Assembly: GCA_046154645.1 (NCBI GenBank)
Contig: JBJXDZ010000122.1
Coordinates: forward strand, 1 to 64,000
Length of the DNA stretch: 64,000 bases
From: Ga0077555 sp046154645
Lineage (GTDB): Bacteria; Pseudomonadota; Alphaproteobacteria; Rhizobiales; Hyphomicrobiaceae
Direction: 5' to 3'
Part shown: in pieces, positions 9,001 to 17,693 of the stretch
Layout of the letters: every line of letters starts with the position of its first letter
Numbering within the stretch: the first letter of the stretch is position 1
The notes under the pieces: model-generated
What the model was told of the DNA's origin: nothing
The model's input: only the letters and a program-made list of their open reading frames with translations
Database searches by the model: none
Translations under genes and position numbers: made by a program

Positions 9001-9803
9001 GTGTAGAAGTGAGCGTCCGGCGTGCGCGTCTGGGGCACGTTGGAGCCCCACAGGATGATGAATCCCGCGTTGTACCAGTCGGCACTCTCCGGCACGTCGG
9101 TCTGCTCACCCCAGGTCTGCGGAGAGGCAGGCGGCAGGTCGCAGTACCAATCGTAGAACGACATGCAGACGCCGCCGATCAGCGACAGGTAGCGCGATCC
9201 CGCGGCGTAGGACACCATCGACATCGCCGGGATCGGCGAGAAACCGAACACGCGGTCTGGCCCGTAAGTCTTGGCTGTGTAGGCATTCGCCGCAGCGATG
9301 ATCTCGGTCACCTCGTCCCAAGACGCGCGCACAAAACCGCCGTGGCCGCGCTTCTTGGTGTAGCTGGCGCGCTTCTCCGGGTTCTCGACGATCGACTTCC
9401 AGGCAGCCACGGGCGACATCGTCGTGCGTGCATCCCGCCACAGCCTGACCAAGCGGGAGCGCACGAGCGGGTACTTCACGCGATTGCCGGAATACAAATA
9501 CCAACTGTAGGACGCGCCGCGCGAGCAACCGCGCGGCTCGTGGTTTGGCAGGTCCGGACGTGTCCGCGGATAGTCGGTCTGCTGCGTCTCCCAAGTGACG
9601 ATGCCGCCCTTGACGTAGATTTTCCACGAGCACGAGCCCGTGCAATTGGCGCCATGCGTCGAGCGCACGATCTTATCGTGCTGCCAGCGTTTCCTGTAGC
9701 CGTCCTCCCAGCGGCGGTCCTCGCCCGTAGTCACGCCATAGCCGTTCGAGAAGGTCTCGGTTGGCTTGTTGAAGAATGTCAGCCGGTCGAGAAAGTGGCT
9801 CAT
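6051..9803 (-). CDS. narG: Respiratory nitrate reductase alpha subunit (Mo-bisMGD catalytic)
   Basis: Catalytic subunit reducing nitrate to nitrite on the cytoplasmic side of the membrane. 1250 residues, the normal NarG size. The FS0 [4Fe-4S] ligands are H50, C54, C58 and C93 (HGANCTGSCSW, EPRGCSRG), the His-Cys3 pattern specific to NarG. The vestigial Tat-like N-terminus contains EDRRWEDGYRKRW. The molybdopterin regions (for example PLVRSRLVRLWRDA, CVGQSGGGWAHYVGQEK, GNRGGIHNSVTRAV) are conserved and no frame break is seen. The gene lies between narK and narH on one strand, which fits a narKGHJI operon induced under low oxygen with nitrate. Confidence 0.98.
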   Translation of the reverse strand: MSHFLDRLTFFNKPTETFSNGYGVTTGEDRRWEDGYRKRWQHDKIVRSTHGANCTGSCSWKIYVKGGIVTWETQQTDYPRTRPDLPNHEPRGCSRGASYSWYLYSGNRVKYPLVRSRLVRLWRDARTTMSPVAAWKSIVENPEKRASYTKKRGHGGFVRASWDEVTEIIAAANAYTAKTYGPDRVFGFSPIPAMSMVSYAAGSRYLSLIGGVCMSFYDWYCDLPPASPQTWGEQTDVPESADWYNAGFIILWGSNVPQTRTPDAHFYTEARYRGMKSAVICPDYSEASKFGDIWLSVKQGTDSALAMAMGHVILKEYHVDRQVPYFRDYVRQYSDMPMLVRLVKQGDNLVPGHFVRASDFDGRLNEANNPEWKTVAYDEATGQIVAPRGTIGFRWGESGKWNLEERASSGEAARLRLSLADIKDGIAEVAFPYFGNIEHEHFASTKHASILKRRVPVKKLKLGDDETLVASVHDLFLANYGVDCGYGGDNVARSLDDDVPYTPAWAEKITGVSRDKIIQVAREFATNAEKTKGRSMIIIGAAMNHWYHADMNYRGVINMLVMCGCVGQSGGGWAHYVGQEKLRPQAGWAPLAFALDWGRPPRQQNSTSCWYAHTDQWRYETMQVGDLLSPTAPAGPWDGAIIDYNIRSERMGWLPSAPQLQTNPLQVAKDAAASGMEAKDYVAKSLKSGALKMSCEDPDNPKNWPRNLFVWRSNLLGSSGKGHEYFLKHLLGTSHGVLGKDLGAEGRARSKEAVWHEHAPEGKLDLLVTLDFRMSTTCVYSDIVLPTATWYEKNDLNTSDMHPFIHPLTSAVDPAWEARSDWEIYKGIAKAFSKVAPEVLGIEQDVVLNPIKHDSANEIAQPFDPKDWKKGECEPIPGKTMPVVAVVERDYPHVYERFTALGPLMEKIGNGIKGMAWKTEHEVEHLKTLNGVHADGANKGLARIVSDIDATEVILMMAPETNGEVAVKAWEALSKTTGREHAHLALPKEDEKIRFRDVVAQPRKIISAPTWSGLESEKVCYNAGYTNVHELIPWRTLTGRQQLYQDHLWMRAFGASLCVYRSPVDLKTTGPVMSLKPNGHKQIVLNFITPHQKWGIHSTYTDNLLMLTLSRGGPIVWLSETDAAKAGIVDNDWVEAYNSNGALVARAVVSQRMKEGTLFMYHAQEKIVNVPGSEMTGNRGGIHNSVTRAVLNPTHMIGGYAQLAYDFNYYGTIGTNRDEFVIIRKVKTVDWLERPYSDKVASSARLPAAE

Positions 9804-9831
9804 GATTGGTCGCCTCGATGGTGTTTCGAAT

Positions 9832-12594
9832 TCATTGGGCGGGCTTCATAGGAGAGACCGGGGCGGAAGGACCGCCGCGCTCGATGTCGTAGAGGAGGCC
9901 GCCAGGGCGCGTGTAGACCCACCAGGTGATCGCTATGCAGCTCAGGTAGAAGGCGAGAAAGGCATAGAGGGCGGCTTCGGCTCCGCCGGTCATCGTGATC
10001 GAGGTTCCGAAGCTCTTGGGGATGAAAAAGGCGCCGTAGGCCGCGATCGCGGAGGTGAAGCCTATAATGGCTGCGGCTTCCTTGTCCGACTGCCTGATGC
10101 GTTCGGCCCCCGTCATCTGAGGCTCCAGCCGCGCCACTTCCTTGCGCATGATGGCGGGGATCATCTGGAACGTTGACGCGTTGCCGACCCCGGTCGCCGC
10201 GAACAGGAACAGGAAGCTCGCGAAGAAGACAGGGAACGCGGTCGCGCTGCCTTTCATGCCGATCGCATAGAGGATGCCGACGACGCCAAGCGCCATGGCC
10301 ACGAATACCCAGAACGTGATCCGGCCACCACCGTAGCGGTCGCAAGACTTGCCGGCCGCTGCCCGAGAGAGAGCGCCGACCAGCGGTCCCAGGAATGCGT
10401 ATTGCAGCACATTGATTTCTGGAAAGAGGATCTTGGCGAGCAGAGGGAATGCGGCTGAGAACCCGATGAACGAGCCGAACGTACCAGTGTAGAGCCAGCA
10501 CATGATCCAGTTGTGAGTACGACTGAAGATGATTGCCTGATCGGAGAAGCTCGACTTCATCGTGGCGATGTCGTCCATGCCGAACCAGGCCGCAAATGCA
10601 GAGGCTATGATGAAGGGAACGAAAACGTAGCCGGCGTTCTGCAGCCACAACGTCGAAGTTACGCCAGCGACAGTCGCGCTCTGGGGTTCACCACCGAGCC
10701 AGCCGAAGACGCCAGCGGTGATGGCAAGCGGCACGACGAATTGCACGACGCTGACACCGAGGTTGCCAAGACCGGCGTTGATGGCCAGCGCGTTGCCTTT
10801 CTCCGCCTTCGGAAAGAAGAACGAGATGTTGGCCATCGAGGAGGCAAAGTTGCCACCGCCGAAGCCGCACAGCAGCGCAAGACCGAGGAAGATCCAGTAT
10901 GGCGTTGCGGGGTTCTGAACGGCGTAGCCCATGCCGAGTGCCGGAATCAGCAGCGACCAGGTGGAGAGCGTCGTCCACAACCGGCCGCCAAAAATGGCAG
11001 GCATAAAGCTGTAGAAGATGCGCAAGGTCGCGCCGGAAAGGCCGGGAAGAGCTGCCAGCCAGAACAATTGCTCGTTCGTGAATGCGAACCCAACGCTCGG
11101 CAGTTTGGCGACGACGACGGACCAGACCATCCAAACTGCGAACGACAGCAGCAGGCACGGCACGGAGATCCAAAGGTTGCGCCGCGCGATGGCCCGACCC
11201 TTGGTTTCCCAGAACTGTTTGTCCTCGGGACGCCAGTCGGCGAGGGCGCCAGTGGCCGCGAGCTTACCTTCCTGCGCGGGTCCGTGGATGGGCTGCATTT
11301 CCGGCAATTCGGGAAGGTTCCGCGCCGGCACGCCTGCCTCGGCAGCTTCGCGTTCCATTTGTCGGACGGCCAGGTGCATCCACCCGAGCGAGACGGAGAC
11401 AGTCAGGAACAGCAGCCAGAAACAGCTCTGCCAGACACCTGTCAGGTCGTTCAAGGCTCCGAATGCGATCGGTAGAACGAAGCCGCCAAGGCCACCGACG
11501 AGTCCGACGACACCGCCCACCGCACCGACACGATCGGGATAGTAGACGGGGATATGCTTATAGACTGCCGCCTTGCCGAGGCTCATGAAGAAGCCGAGCA
11601 CGAAGGCGACCACGATGAAGCCGACCAAGTTCATGCGTGTCGAGAACGTGACCGGTCCGCGGATGCCTTCCACCACATAGGATGTCGGAGGGTAGGACAG
11701 GATGAACGTGCAGATGACCGAGACGAGGAACGTCCAGTACATGATGCGGCGGGCGCCGAACTTGTCGGACAGATGCCCGCCATAGGCTCGGAAGATCGAG
11801 GCCGGAATCGAATACAGCGCACCGATCATGCCAGCGGTTGTGATATCGAGGCCGTAGACGCCGATGAGGTAGCGCGGCAGCCAGAGTGCGAGTGCCACGA
11901 AGGCGCCGAACACGAAGAAGTAGTAGAGGGAGAAGCGCCAGACCTGGACATTTTTCAACGGCTCCATCATCGCGGCAAGCGACTCGGGCTTCCGACCGGA
12001 CGCACGCCTGCGTGCCAGATCCGGGTCGTCCTTCGTGAACAGGAAGAATATGATCGCCGTCGCCGCCAGGACGATCGCCCAGACCAGGGCAACGGTCCTC
12101 CACCCATAAGCCACCATGATCACGGGCGCAGTGAATTTCGTGACGGCGGCACCGACGTTGCCTGCCCCGAAGATGCCGAGCGCAGTCCCTTGCTTCTCCG
12201 TCGGAAACCACTTCGCCACATACGCGACGCCAACAGAGAACGATCCGCCGGCGATGCCGACGCCCAAGGCCGCTAGCAGAAATGTCGGATAGTCGTAGGC
12301 ATACCTGAGCAGCAGGGTCATCAGGGCAGCGGAAAGCATCGTCAGCGTGTAGACGACGCGCCCACCGTACTGGTCTGCCCAGATGCCGAGAATGAGCCGG
12401 ATGAGAGAGCCCGTCAGTATCGGCGTGCCAACGAGCAGGCCGAACTGGGTATCGGTCAAACCGAGGTCTTGTTTGATCTGGATGCCGATGATGGCGAAGA
12501 TCGTCCAGACAGCAAAGCAGACCGTGAAGGCGACGGTTGACAGCCAAAGCGCGCGATTCTGATCCCCTCGTGCAACACTCGTCACGTCCGACAT
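9832..12594 (-). CDS. narK: Fused nitrate/nitrite transporter NarK1-NarK2
   Basis: A 920-residue double MFS permease: two 12-helix units in one chain, joined near residues 420-470 by a soluble linker. Each unit carries a nitrate-signature-like Gly-Asn motif (AGNVGAAVTKF in the first, AGLGNLGVSVVQF in the second). In Paracoccus denitrificans a similar fusion combines a proton-nitrate symporter (NarK1) with a nitrate/nitrite antiporter (NarK2). By homology this protein would start nitrate uptake and then exchange nitrite for nitrate. It is the first gene of the nar operon, with a purine-rich GGGGGGAG before the ATG. The 28-bp gap to narG suggests co-transcription. Confidence 0.95.
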   Translation of the reverse strand: MSDVTSVARGDQNRALWLSTVAFTVCFAVWTIFAIIGIQIKQDLGLTDTQFGLLVGTPILTGSLIRLILGIWADQYGGRVVYTLTMLSAALMTLLLRYAYDYPTFLLAALGVGIAGGSFSVGVAYVAKWFPTEKQGTALGIFGAGNVGAAVTKFTAPVIMVAYGWRTVALVWAIVLAATAIIFFLFTKDDPDLARRRASGRKPESLAAMMEPLKNVQVWRFSLYYFFVFGAFVALALWLPRYLIGVYGLDITTAGMIGALYSIPASIFRAYGGHLSDKFGARRIMYWTFLVSVICTFILSYPPTSYVVEGIRGPVTFSTRMNLVGFIVVAFVLGFFMSLGKAAVYKHIPVYYPDRVGAVGGVVGLVGGLGGFVLPIAFGALNDLTGVWQSCFWLLFLTVSVSLGWMHLAVRQMEREAAEAGVPARNLPELPEMQPIHGPAQEGKLAATGALADWRPEDKQFWETKGRAIARRNLWISVPCLLLSFAVWMVWSVVVAKLPSVGFAFTNEQLFWLAALPGLSGATLRIFYSFMPAIFGGRLWTTLSTWSLLIPALGMGYAVQNPATPYWIFLGLALLCGFGGGNFASSMANISFFFPKAEKGNALAINAGLGNLGVSVVQFVVPLAITAGVFGWLGGEPQSATVAGVTSTLWLQNAGYVFVPFIIASAFAAWFGMDDIATMKSSFSDQAIIFSRTHNWIMCWLYTGTFGSFIGFSAAFPLLAKILFPEINVLQYAFLGPLVGALSRAAAGKSCDRYGGGRITFWVFVAMALGVVGILYAIGMKGSATAFPVFFASFLFLFAATGVGNASTFQMIPAIMRKEVARLEPQMTGAERIRQSDKEAAAIIGFTSAIAAYGAFFIPKSFGTSITMTGGAEAALYAFLAFYLSCIAITWWVYTRPGGLLYDIERGGPSAPVSPMKPAQ

Positions 12595-12665
12595 GCTCCC
12601 CCCGTCACGCTAAGCTGATTGCCACCTCGGTGCGTGGAAGTTGCGGGTCGGGCAGGCGGAGATGA

Positions 12666-12679
12666 TTGATCCGGGTCAA
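12666..12679. promoter_or_regulatory. FNR/NarR-like binding site upstream of narK
   Basis: TTGAT-CCGG-GTCAA lies 72-85 bases upstream of the narK ATG. It differs by one base from the FNR/Dnr consensus TTGAT-N4-ATCAA. Its place in the divergent gap between narK and a Crp/Fnr-family gene suggests control of the nar operon by that regulator or by FNR/FixK. The transcription start was not determined, so spacing from the -10 is unknown. Confidence 0.65.
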
Positions 12680-12774
12680 CGCGTTAGGTGCGACCGGTCG
12701 ATTCAATTCATAATCCGATAGAGGTCATGAGTACTACTTTCGAAGATCATGTATTGAGCTTCGCTCTGTCATTT

Positions 12775-12795
12775 CTTGACCTGACAAAAGTCAAG
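12775..12795. promoter_or_regulatory. Inverted repeat in the regulator's leader
   Basis: CTTGAC and GTCAAG form a perfect 6-bp inverted repeat with a 9-base spacer. It lies about 60 bases upstream of the preferred start of the Crp/Fnr gene. The half-sites resemble Crp/Fnr half-sites, but the spacing is wider than the usual 4 bases. It may be an autoregulatory operator or chance. Confidence 0.3.
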
Positions 12796-12856
12796 ACGCA
12801 TGCGAAACTTGGACACGCAAAAAAAGCCGGGCGAGGCGCCAACGAAGGGAACGTCA

Positions 12857-13555
12857 GTGCGCAACGAAGACCAGCAGGAGGTACGTTCGCTCCCCCTGTT
12901 CGAGGGGGTAGTGCCTAGTCGCGTGGATCACATGCTGCGGGTGTCTTTCCTGCAGCGGTTCCCGTCTCACGTCGACTTGATCCGCGAGCAGGAACCCGCC
13001 GATTTCCTGCATGTCGTCGTCGAAGGCCATGTCGAGGTATTTGCGACCTACCGGGACCGGGAGACGACGGTGTCGGTGCTTGGCCCAGGCCAAAGCTTCA
13101 TTGTCGCAGCGGTCGTGCTCGATCGGATCTATCTGAAGTCGGTCCGCGCACTTTCTCCGTCACGAATACTCATGATACCGGCGGATGTCGTCCGTCAGTA
13201 CTTCGGCGAGGATGCAGCATTCGCTCGCGCTTTGGCGATCGAGCTAGCCATTGCCTATCGCAGCGTCGTGAAGGAGCTCAAGAACCAGAAACTGCGCCCG
13301 AGCCTGGAGCGGCTAGCCAACTGGCTGATCGTCCATGACAGGGAATGCGGCTCGACAGGCAAATTCAAGTTGCCGTTCGACAAGAAGGTACTGGCGGCCC
13401 GACTGGGGATTGCGCCCGAGGTTCTATCGCGATCGTTTGCCTCGCTTAGCGCGTATCACGTCGTCGTCGATGGGGCATCGATCGAGCTGAACGACATGGA
13501 TGCCTTGCTCAGACTAGCGCAGCCGTCCAAGACCATCGACGACCCGCTGTGTTGA
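12857..13555 (+). CDS. Crp/Fnr-family transcription regulator (NarR-like)
   Basis: About 232 residues. An N-terminal cyclic-nucleotide-binding-type beta barrel (for example ADFLHVVVEGHVEVFATYRD) is followed by a dimer helix and a C-terminal winged helix-turn-helix (KVLAARLGIAPEVLSRSFASL). The N-terminal Cys cluster that holds the Fe-S centre in FNR is missing, so it is not a direct oxygen sensor of the FNR type. NarR of Paracoccus, which activates nar genes in response to nitrate or nitrite, shares this absence and gene position; the match is inference. I prefer the GTG at 12857 because GAAGGGA sits just upstream. An in-frame ATG at 12800 has no visible ribosome-binding site. It is divergent from narK across a gap holding an FNR-like box. 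Confidence 0.88.
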   Translation: MRNEDQQEVRSLPLFEGVVPSRVDHMLRVSFLQRFPSHVDLIREQEPADFLHVVVEGHVEVFATYRDRETTVSVLGPGQSFIVAAVVLDRIYLKSVRALSPSRILMIPADVVRQYFGEDAAFARALAIELAIAYRSVVKELKNQKLRPSLERLANWLIVHDRECGSTGKFKLPFDKKVLAARLGIAPEVLSRSFASLSAYHVVVDGASIELNDMDALLRLAQPSKTIDDPLC

Positions 13556-14364
13556 TCCTGTACCGTTGAATAGTGCTCCCAAGGTTGTGCCACTGAAGTT
13601 CAACGATATCGTCAGAAGTGAACGATAATCTGTGTTGATCACCTGTGGAGCGGCGCTGTTTGCCTTGCGCTTGAGGACATAGTGGTGTGGCTCAATTGCA
13701 CTGTCGAGTCAGGGTCAAAATGCACGATCCGCAGACTGAGCGCCGACCGACGGGGTAGGGTCGAGAGCGTTCGCATCAAGCCGGTATCCGCTACCGGCTT
13801 GATGCACCGCAGCGATTTTCGCGGCGACGACTGACGATTTGATGTGCAGGGAAAGCACATGCCGTCTGATCATCAGTGTCTTCGAGCGGCAGGTTTTGGC
13901 CCAGAGGACTCGACTGCCTACCCCTTGCCCCACTCATCATGCTGGGGGAGGACCGGAAGTCAACCTGAGTTCGTCGTCCAACTGGCCGGTTCCGGTGGTT
14001 GACCGACCGTCCGGAGCAAGGCATCTTCAATCGGGCTGCTGTGCAGGCCGAAGAACGACGTTCACACGCCGCCCGACGCGATCGGGGGCGAACCGGACGT
14101 TCGTGCTGGCGCGGCCAGTCGATTTTTGAGGAAGCCAACCACCAACTGGCTGAGGCAAAGTATCGGGGCCCGCCGTTAGCAAGGTCGACGGGCTCTCGGT
14201 GTTGATGAGAAGCCAAACGCGCCCTGCAATCACCAGTTCACGAGACCCACTATTTGTTTGTGTGGCTGCGGCTCACTGGTTGCACTTTTGGACGCCGTGG
14301 CGACCCGGTGGCGACCCAGCGCCCAAGCCGAGATGTTGGGCTAAGGCTAAGCCTTTGATTTATA
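13556..14364. other. Gene-poor stretch between the nar locus and tRNA-Lys
   Basis: About 800 bases where no open frame has recognisable protein features; short frames exist on both strands but look like noise. A perfect hairpin lies at 13773-13805. No repeat of the tRNA-Lys 3' end was found here, so I cannot call an attachment site. It could be decayed sequence at the edge of an acquired nar block. Confidence 0.4.
13773..13805. repeat. Perfect 14-bp inverted repeat (hairpin)
   Basis: GCATCAAGCCGGTA and TACCGGCTTGATGC are exact inverse complements separated by TCCGC. No T-run follows on either strand, so it is not a classical terminator. It lies about 215 bases after the Crp/Fnr gene ends. 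Confidence 0.6.
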
Positions 14365-14440
<76 letters not shown>

Positions 14441-14621
14441 GTCGTCACAGAAGCGGCCCCATCCGGGGCCAGGAGGCGGAACTATACGACTTGCCAGCCA
14501 AAGTCCAGCCGATTTCGCGGTGTTCAGAAATTGTCCAGCGCGTCTGGGCCCGCCGGTCGCCGTTCGCCCGCGCCGCATCGCGGGTCGACGCCCGAGCGCA
14601 ACCAGCATGCGGCCTGCCCAG

Positions 14622-15773
14622 CTAGAACAGCGGCCCGACGTCCTCACGGCGGATGCGATCATGACGGTTGACATAGCCGCACATGGCGAGACCCAAGCCG
14701 ATCAGAATGGTCATCATCGCCGTGCCACCGTAGGAGACCAGCGGCAACGGCACGCCGACCACCGGGACCAGCCCCATCACCATGGCCATGTTGACGGCTG
14801 CATAGATGAAAACCGCCAGCGCCGGGCCAGCGACCAGCAGGCGCGCGAACTGGTTGCGGCACGACACCGCCATCACCATCAACAGGGCGATGAGCAGCCC
14901 ATAGAGCACGACCAGCGTCACAGCGCCGATGAAGCCCGCCTCCTCGGCCAGCATCGTGAAGATGAAATCGGTCTGTTTCTCCGGCAGGAAATTGAGCCGC
15001 CCTTGGGTGCCTTGCAGATAGCCCTTGCCGGCAATGCCGCCGGAGCCGAACGCGATCTTGGATTGCGAGATGTGATAGCCGGCCCCTAAGGGATCGCGCT
15101 CGGGATCGAGAAAGGTCAGGATGCGGCGGCGCTGATAGTCGTGCAGCCGACCCCACAGCACCGGCGCCAGCGCCACAATGGCGACGGCCCCGCCGGCGTA
15201 GTAGAGCGTGCTGACACCAGCGAGGAACATCAGGCCAAAGCCTACAGCGGCAAACAGCACCGCCGTACCGAGATCGGGTTGCTTCAAAACCAGCGCCACC
15301 GGCGCGGCAATGGCCAGCGCCGGCAATGCCACCCAGAAGGGATGCGAAATCCGCTCCTCGGGCAGCCACTGGTAATAGCGGGCTATGGCGCACACCAATG
15401 CCACCTTCATCAGCTCCGACGGCTGGATACTGAACTCGCCAACCCTGATCCATCGCCGCGCACCCAGGACGTCGACCCCCAGCAGCGGCACCAGCACCAG
15501 CAGCCCGAGCGCCAGGAAATAGGCTGGATAAGCCAGTGCCAGCCAGAGCCGCAACGGCACCACGGCCATGGCCACGATGATGCCGATGCCAATCAGCAGC
15601 CGCATCGTGTGCTTGTCGGCCCATGGCGCAAAGGAGCCGCCGGCTACGGAGTAAAGCGTGGCGACGCCAATACCTGAGATGAGGGACACCAATCCAAGTA
15701 GCAGCCAGTTCACCCGCAGCAGGCGCTGGGCAACGGTACCGCTGGATTGTCCGGGATTGCCGAATGTGGCCAT
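14622..15773 (-). CDS. rodA: Rod-shape-determining peptidoglycan glycosyltransferase RodA
   Basis: SEDS-family integral membrane protein, 383 residues with about ten transmembrane helices. Together with PBP2 it polymerises lipid II during cell elongation. Hallmarks include the RRWIRVGEFSIQPSELMK segment, the KQPDLGTAVLF motif with its catalytic-region Asp, and QTDFIFTMLAEEAGF. The gene begins 6 bases after mrdA ends. The order mreB-mreC-mreD-mrdA-rodA on one strand indicates a single elongasome operon. Confidence 0.97.
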   Translation of the reverse strand: MATFGNPGQSSGTVAQRLLRVNWLLLGLVSLISGIGVATLYSVAGGSFAPWADKHTMRLLIGIGIIVAMAVVPLRLWLALAYPAYFLALGLLVLVPLLGVDVLGARRWIRVGEFSIQPSELMKVALVCAIARYYQWLPEERISHPFWVALPALAIAAPVALVLKQPDLGTAVLFAAVGFGLMFLAGVSTLYYAGGAVAIVALAPVLWGRLHDYQRRRILTFLDPERDPLGAGYHISQSKIAFGSGGIAGKGYLQGTQGRLNFLPEKQTDFIFTMLAEEAGFIGAVTLVVLYGLLIALLMVMAVSCRNQFARLLVAGPALAVFIYAAVNMAMVMGLVPVVGVPLPLVSYGGTAMMTILIGLGLAMCGYVNRHDRIRREDVGPLF

Positions 15774-15778
15774 CGGGC

Positions 15779-17689
15779 TCAGCCTTTGCGGGTCGCAGGC
15801 GTCGGCGCAGGCCCACCGGCGCGCTCGATCGTGAAGGCGGGCTTGGCGCTGGGATCGCGTTCGAGCAGCTGTTCCATCACGTCGCGCACCAGAGGGGCTG
15901 CAGATTGCCCGCCGCTGCCGCCGTGCTCGATGATCGCCACCACCGCATAACGGGGTGCGGCAGCCGGCGCATAGCCGACGAACAAGCCGTGGTCGCGCTG
16001 TTCCCAGCGCAATTCCGCACCACTGCGATCGGACGAGGCGCGGCTCACCTGCGACGTCCCCGTCTTGCCGGCGAGTTTATGCGGTCCCTCCTCGATGCGC
16101 GCATTGCTGCCGGTGCCGCCCTCTTCGTTCACCACCGCCGTCAGCGCTTTCCGGATCGCCTCCAGCCATTCGTTGCGCACCCCGATGGCTGCCGCTGCCG
16201 GCTTCTGCACCAGCGGCGGTGGCCGCACCAACGTTGGCTGGATGGCGCGGCCGGTCGCCAGTCGCGCCGTCATCACCGCGAGTTGTAGCGGCGTTGTCGA
16301 CACATAACCCTGCCCGATGCCGGCCAGTATGGTTTCGCCGCCAAGCCATGGCTTGCCGAATCGGGCCTGCTTCCATTCCGGATCGGGGATGATGCCGGGG
16401 CGCTGGTGGGCAATGCCGCAGTCATGGATCTGGCCAAGACCGAAGCGGCGCGACATGCGCGCGATGGCCTCTATCCCTGTGCGCCGCGCCAGTTCATAGA
16501 AGTAGCAGTCGCAGGATTCCCGGATGGCGCGGTGCAGGTCGCAGGCGCCATGGCCTCGCCGCTTCCAGCAGCGATAGACCTGATCGAAATAATCGAATTT
16601 GCCTTCGCAGGTGATGCGCTCTCGCGGCGAGACGACGCCGGCTTCGAGGGCGGCAAGCGCCACCACCATCTTGTAGGTTGATCCTGGGGGATAGGCACCG
16701 CGGATGGTGCGATTGACCAGCGGGTTGTCGCCGATGGTGCGCAGGCGCCGTTGCGCCTTGGTCTTGGCGCGCAAATGCGGTGGTGGTGGCGGCAACATCT
16801 CGGAGCCCGGCTGCATGGCCTCGACCGGATCGAACTGCGGCACCGACGCCATGGCGATGACTTCGCCGCTCTCCACGTCCATGGCGACCAGCGCCGCCCG
16901 GCGCTCGCGCGCCATGCGCTGCAGCACCCAGGCCTGCAGGTCGGTATCGATGGTGAGCACCATGTCGGCACCCGGCGCCGGATCGGCGCGTTCCAGGTTG
17001 CGCACGATGCGGCCGCGCGCGTCGACCTCGTGCTTGATATGGCCGCCGATGCCACGCAATTCCTCGTCGAGACCGCGCTCAACGCCCGTTTTGCCGATGC
17101 GCATGCCCGGCAGCCGCAACACCGGATCGTCATCCATCGCGTGCCGCTCGATGACACCGACGAAACCCACCACATGTCCAACCGTGCGCGCGTGATAATA
17201 CTGCCGTCGGCTGTCGATCTCCGTGCGCACGCCCGGCAGTTGCGGCGCGAACAGGTTGATCTCGGCGATCTGTTCGAAGGTCAGGTCGCCGGCCAGCAGC
17301 AACGGCACATTCGCCTGCTGACGACGCGCACGCTGGGCGATGCGCTCCTGCTCCTCGGCAGGGATCGGCACGAAGCGCGAAAACAGCGCCACTACCGCGC
17401 GCACGTCCCCCGCCAATGTCGGAATGAGCACGGCGCGATAGGCCTCGCGATTGTCGGCCAGCACCTCGCCGAACCGATCGAAGATGCGACCGCGCGTCGG
17501 CGCCAGCATCTGCACGTTGATGCGGTTCTCTTCGGCGAGTGGCGCATAGCGCGCGCCATCCAGAACCTGCAGGCGGAACAGATTGGCCGCAACCGCTCCG
17601 AAGGCGCCGAGTTGCGCGGCGCCCACCAGCAGGGCGCGGCGGGTGAACTTGCGGCGCTGGTCCTTGTCGTCGACCTGACGTGAGAACAT
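15779..17689 (-). CDS. mrdA: Penicillin-binding protein 2 (transpeptidase)
   Basis: Inner-membrane class B PBP that cross-links peptidoglycan during elongation with RodA. 636 residues. One N-terminal transmembrane anchor follows a basic stretch, then a PBP dimerisation domain and the transpeptidase domain. The active-site motifs are all present: PPGSTYK (SxxK, acyl-enzyme Ser), SCDCYFYE (SxD-type second motif, usual in PBP2) and AGKTGTSQV (KTG). It starts 5 bases from mreD. Confidence 0.97.
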   Translation of the reverse strand: MFSRQVDDKDQRRKFTRRALLVGAAQLGAFGAVAANLFRLQVLDGARYAPLAEENRINVQMLAPTRGRIFDRFGEVLADNREAYRAVLIPTLAGDVRAVVALFSRFVPIPAEEQERIAQRARRQQANVPLLLAGDLTFEQIAEINLFAPQLPGVRTEIDSRRQYYHARTVGHVVGFVGVIERHAMDDDPVLRLPGMRIGKTGVERGLDEELRGIGGHIKHEVDARGRIVRNLERADPAPGADMVLTIDTDLQAWVLQRMARERRAALVAMDVESGEVIAMASVPQFDPVEAMQPGSEMLPPPPPHLRAKTKAQRRLRTIGDNPLVNRTIRGAYPPGSTYKMVVALAALEAGVVSPRERITCEGKFDYFDQVYRCWKRRGHGACDLHRAIRESCDCYFYELARRTGIEAIARMSRRFGLGQIHDCGIAHQRPGIIPDPEWKQARFGKPWLGGETILAGIGQGYVSTTPLQLAVMTARLATGRAIQPTLVRPPPLVQKPAAAAIGVRNEWLEAIRKALTAVVNEEGGTGSNARIEEGPHKLAGKTGTSQVSRASSDRSGAELRWEQRDHGLFVGYAPAAAPRYAVVAIIEHGGSGGQSAAPLVRDVMEQLLERDPSAKPAFTIERAGGPAPTPATRKG

Positions 17690-17693
17690 GGCG

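Noticed and set aside
10513..11475. Open frame opposite narK
   Set aside because: Antisense shadow of the fused transporter; composition is charged and without domains.
13639..14216. Possible small genes or insertion-sequence remnant near tRNA-Lys
   Set aside because: Frames on both strands lack transposase motifs, signal peptides or good ribosome-binding sites; no terminal repeats found.
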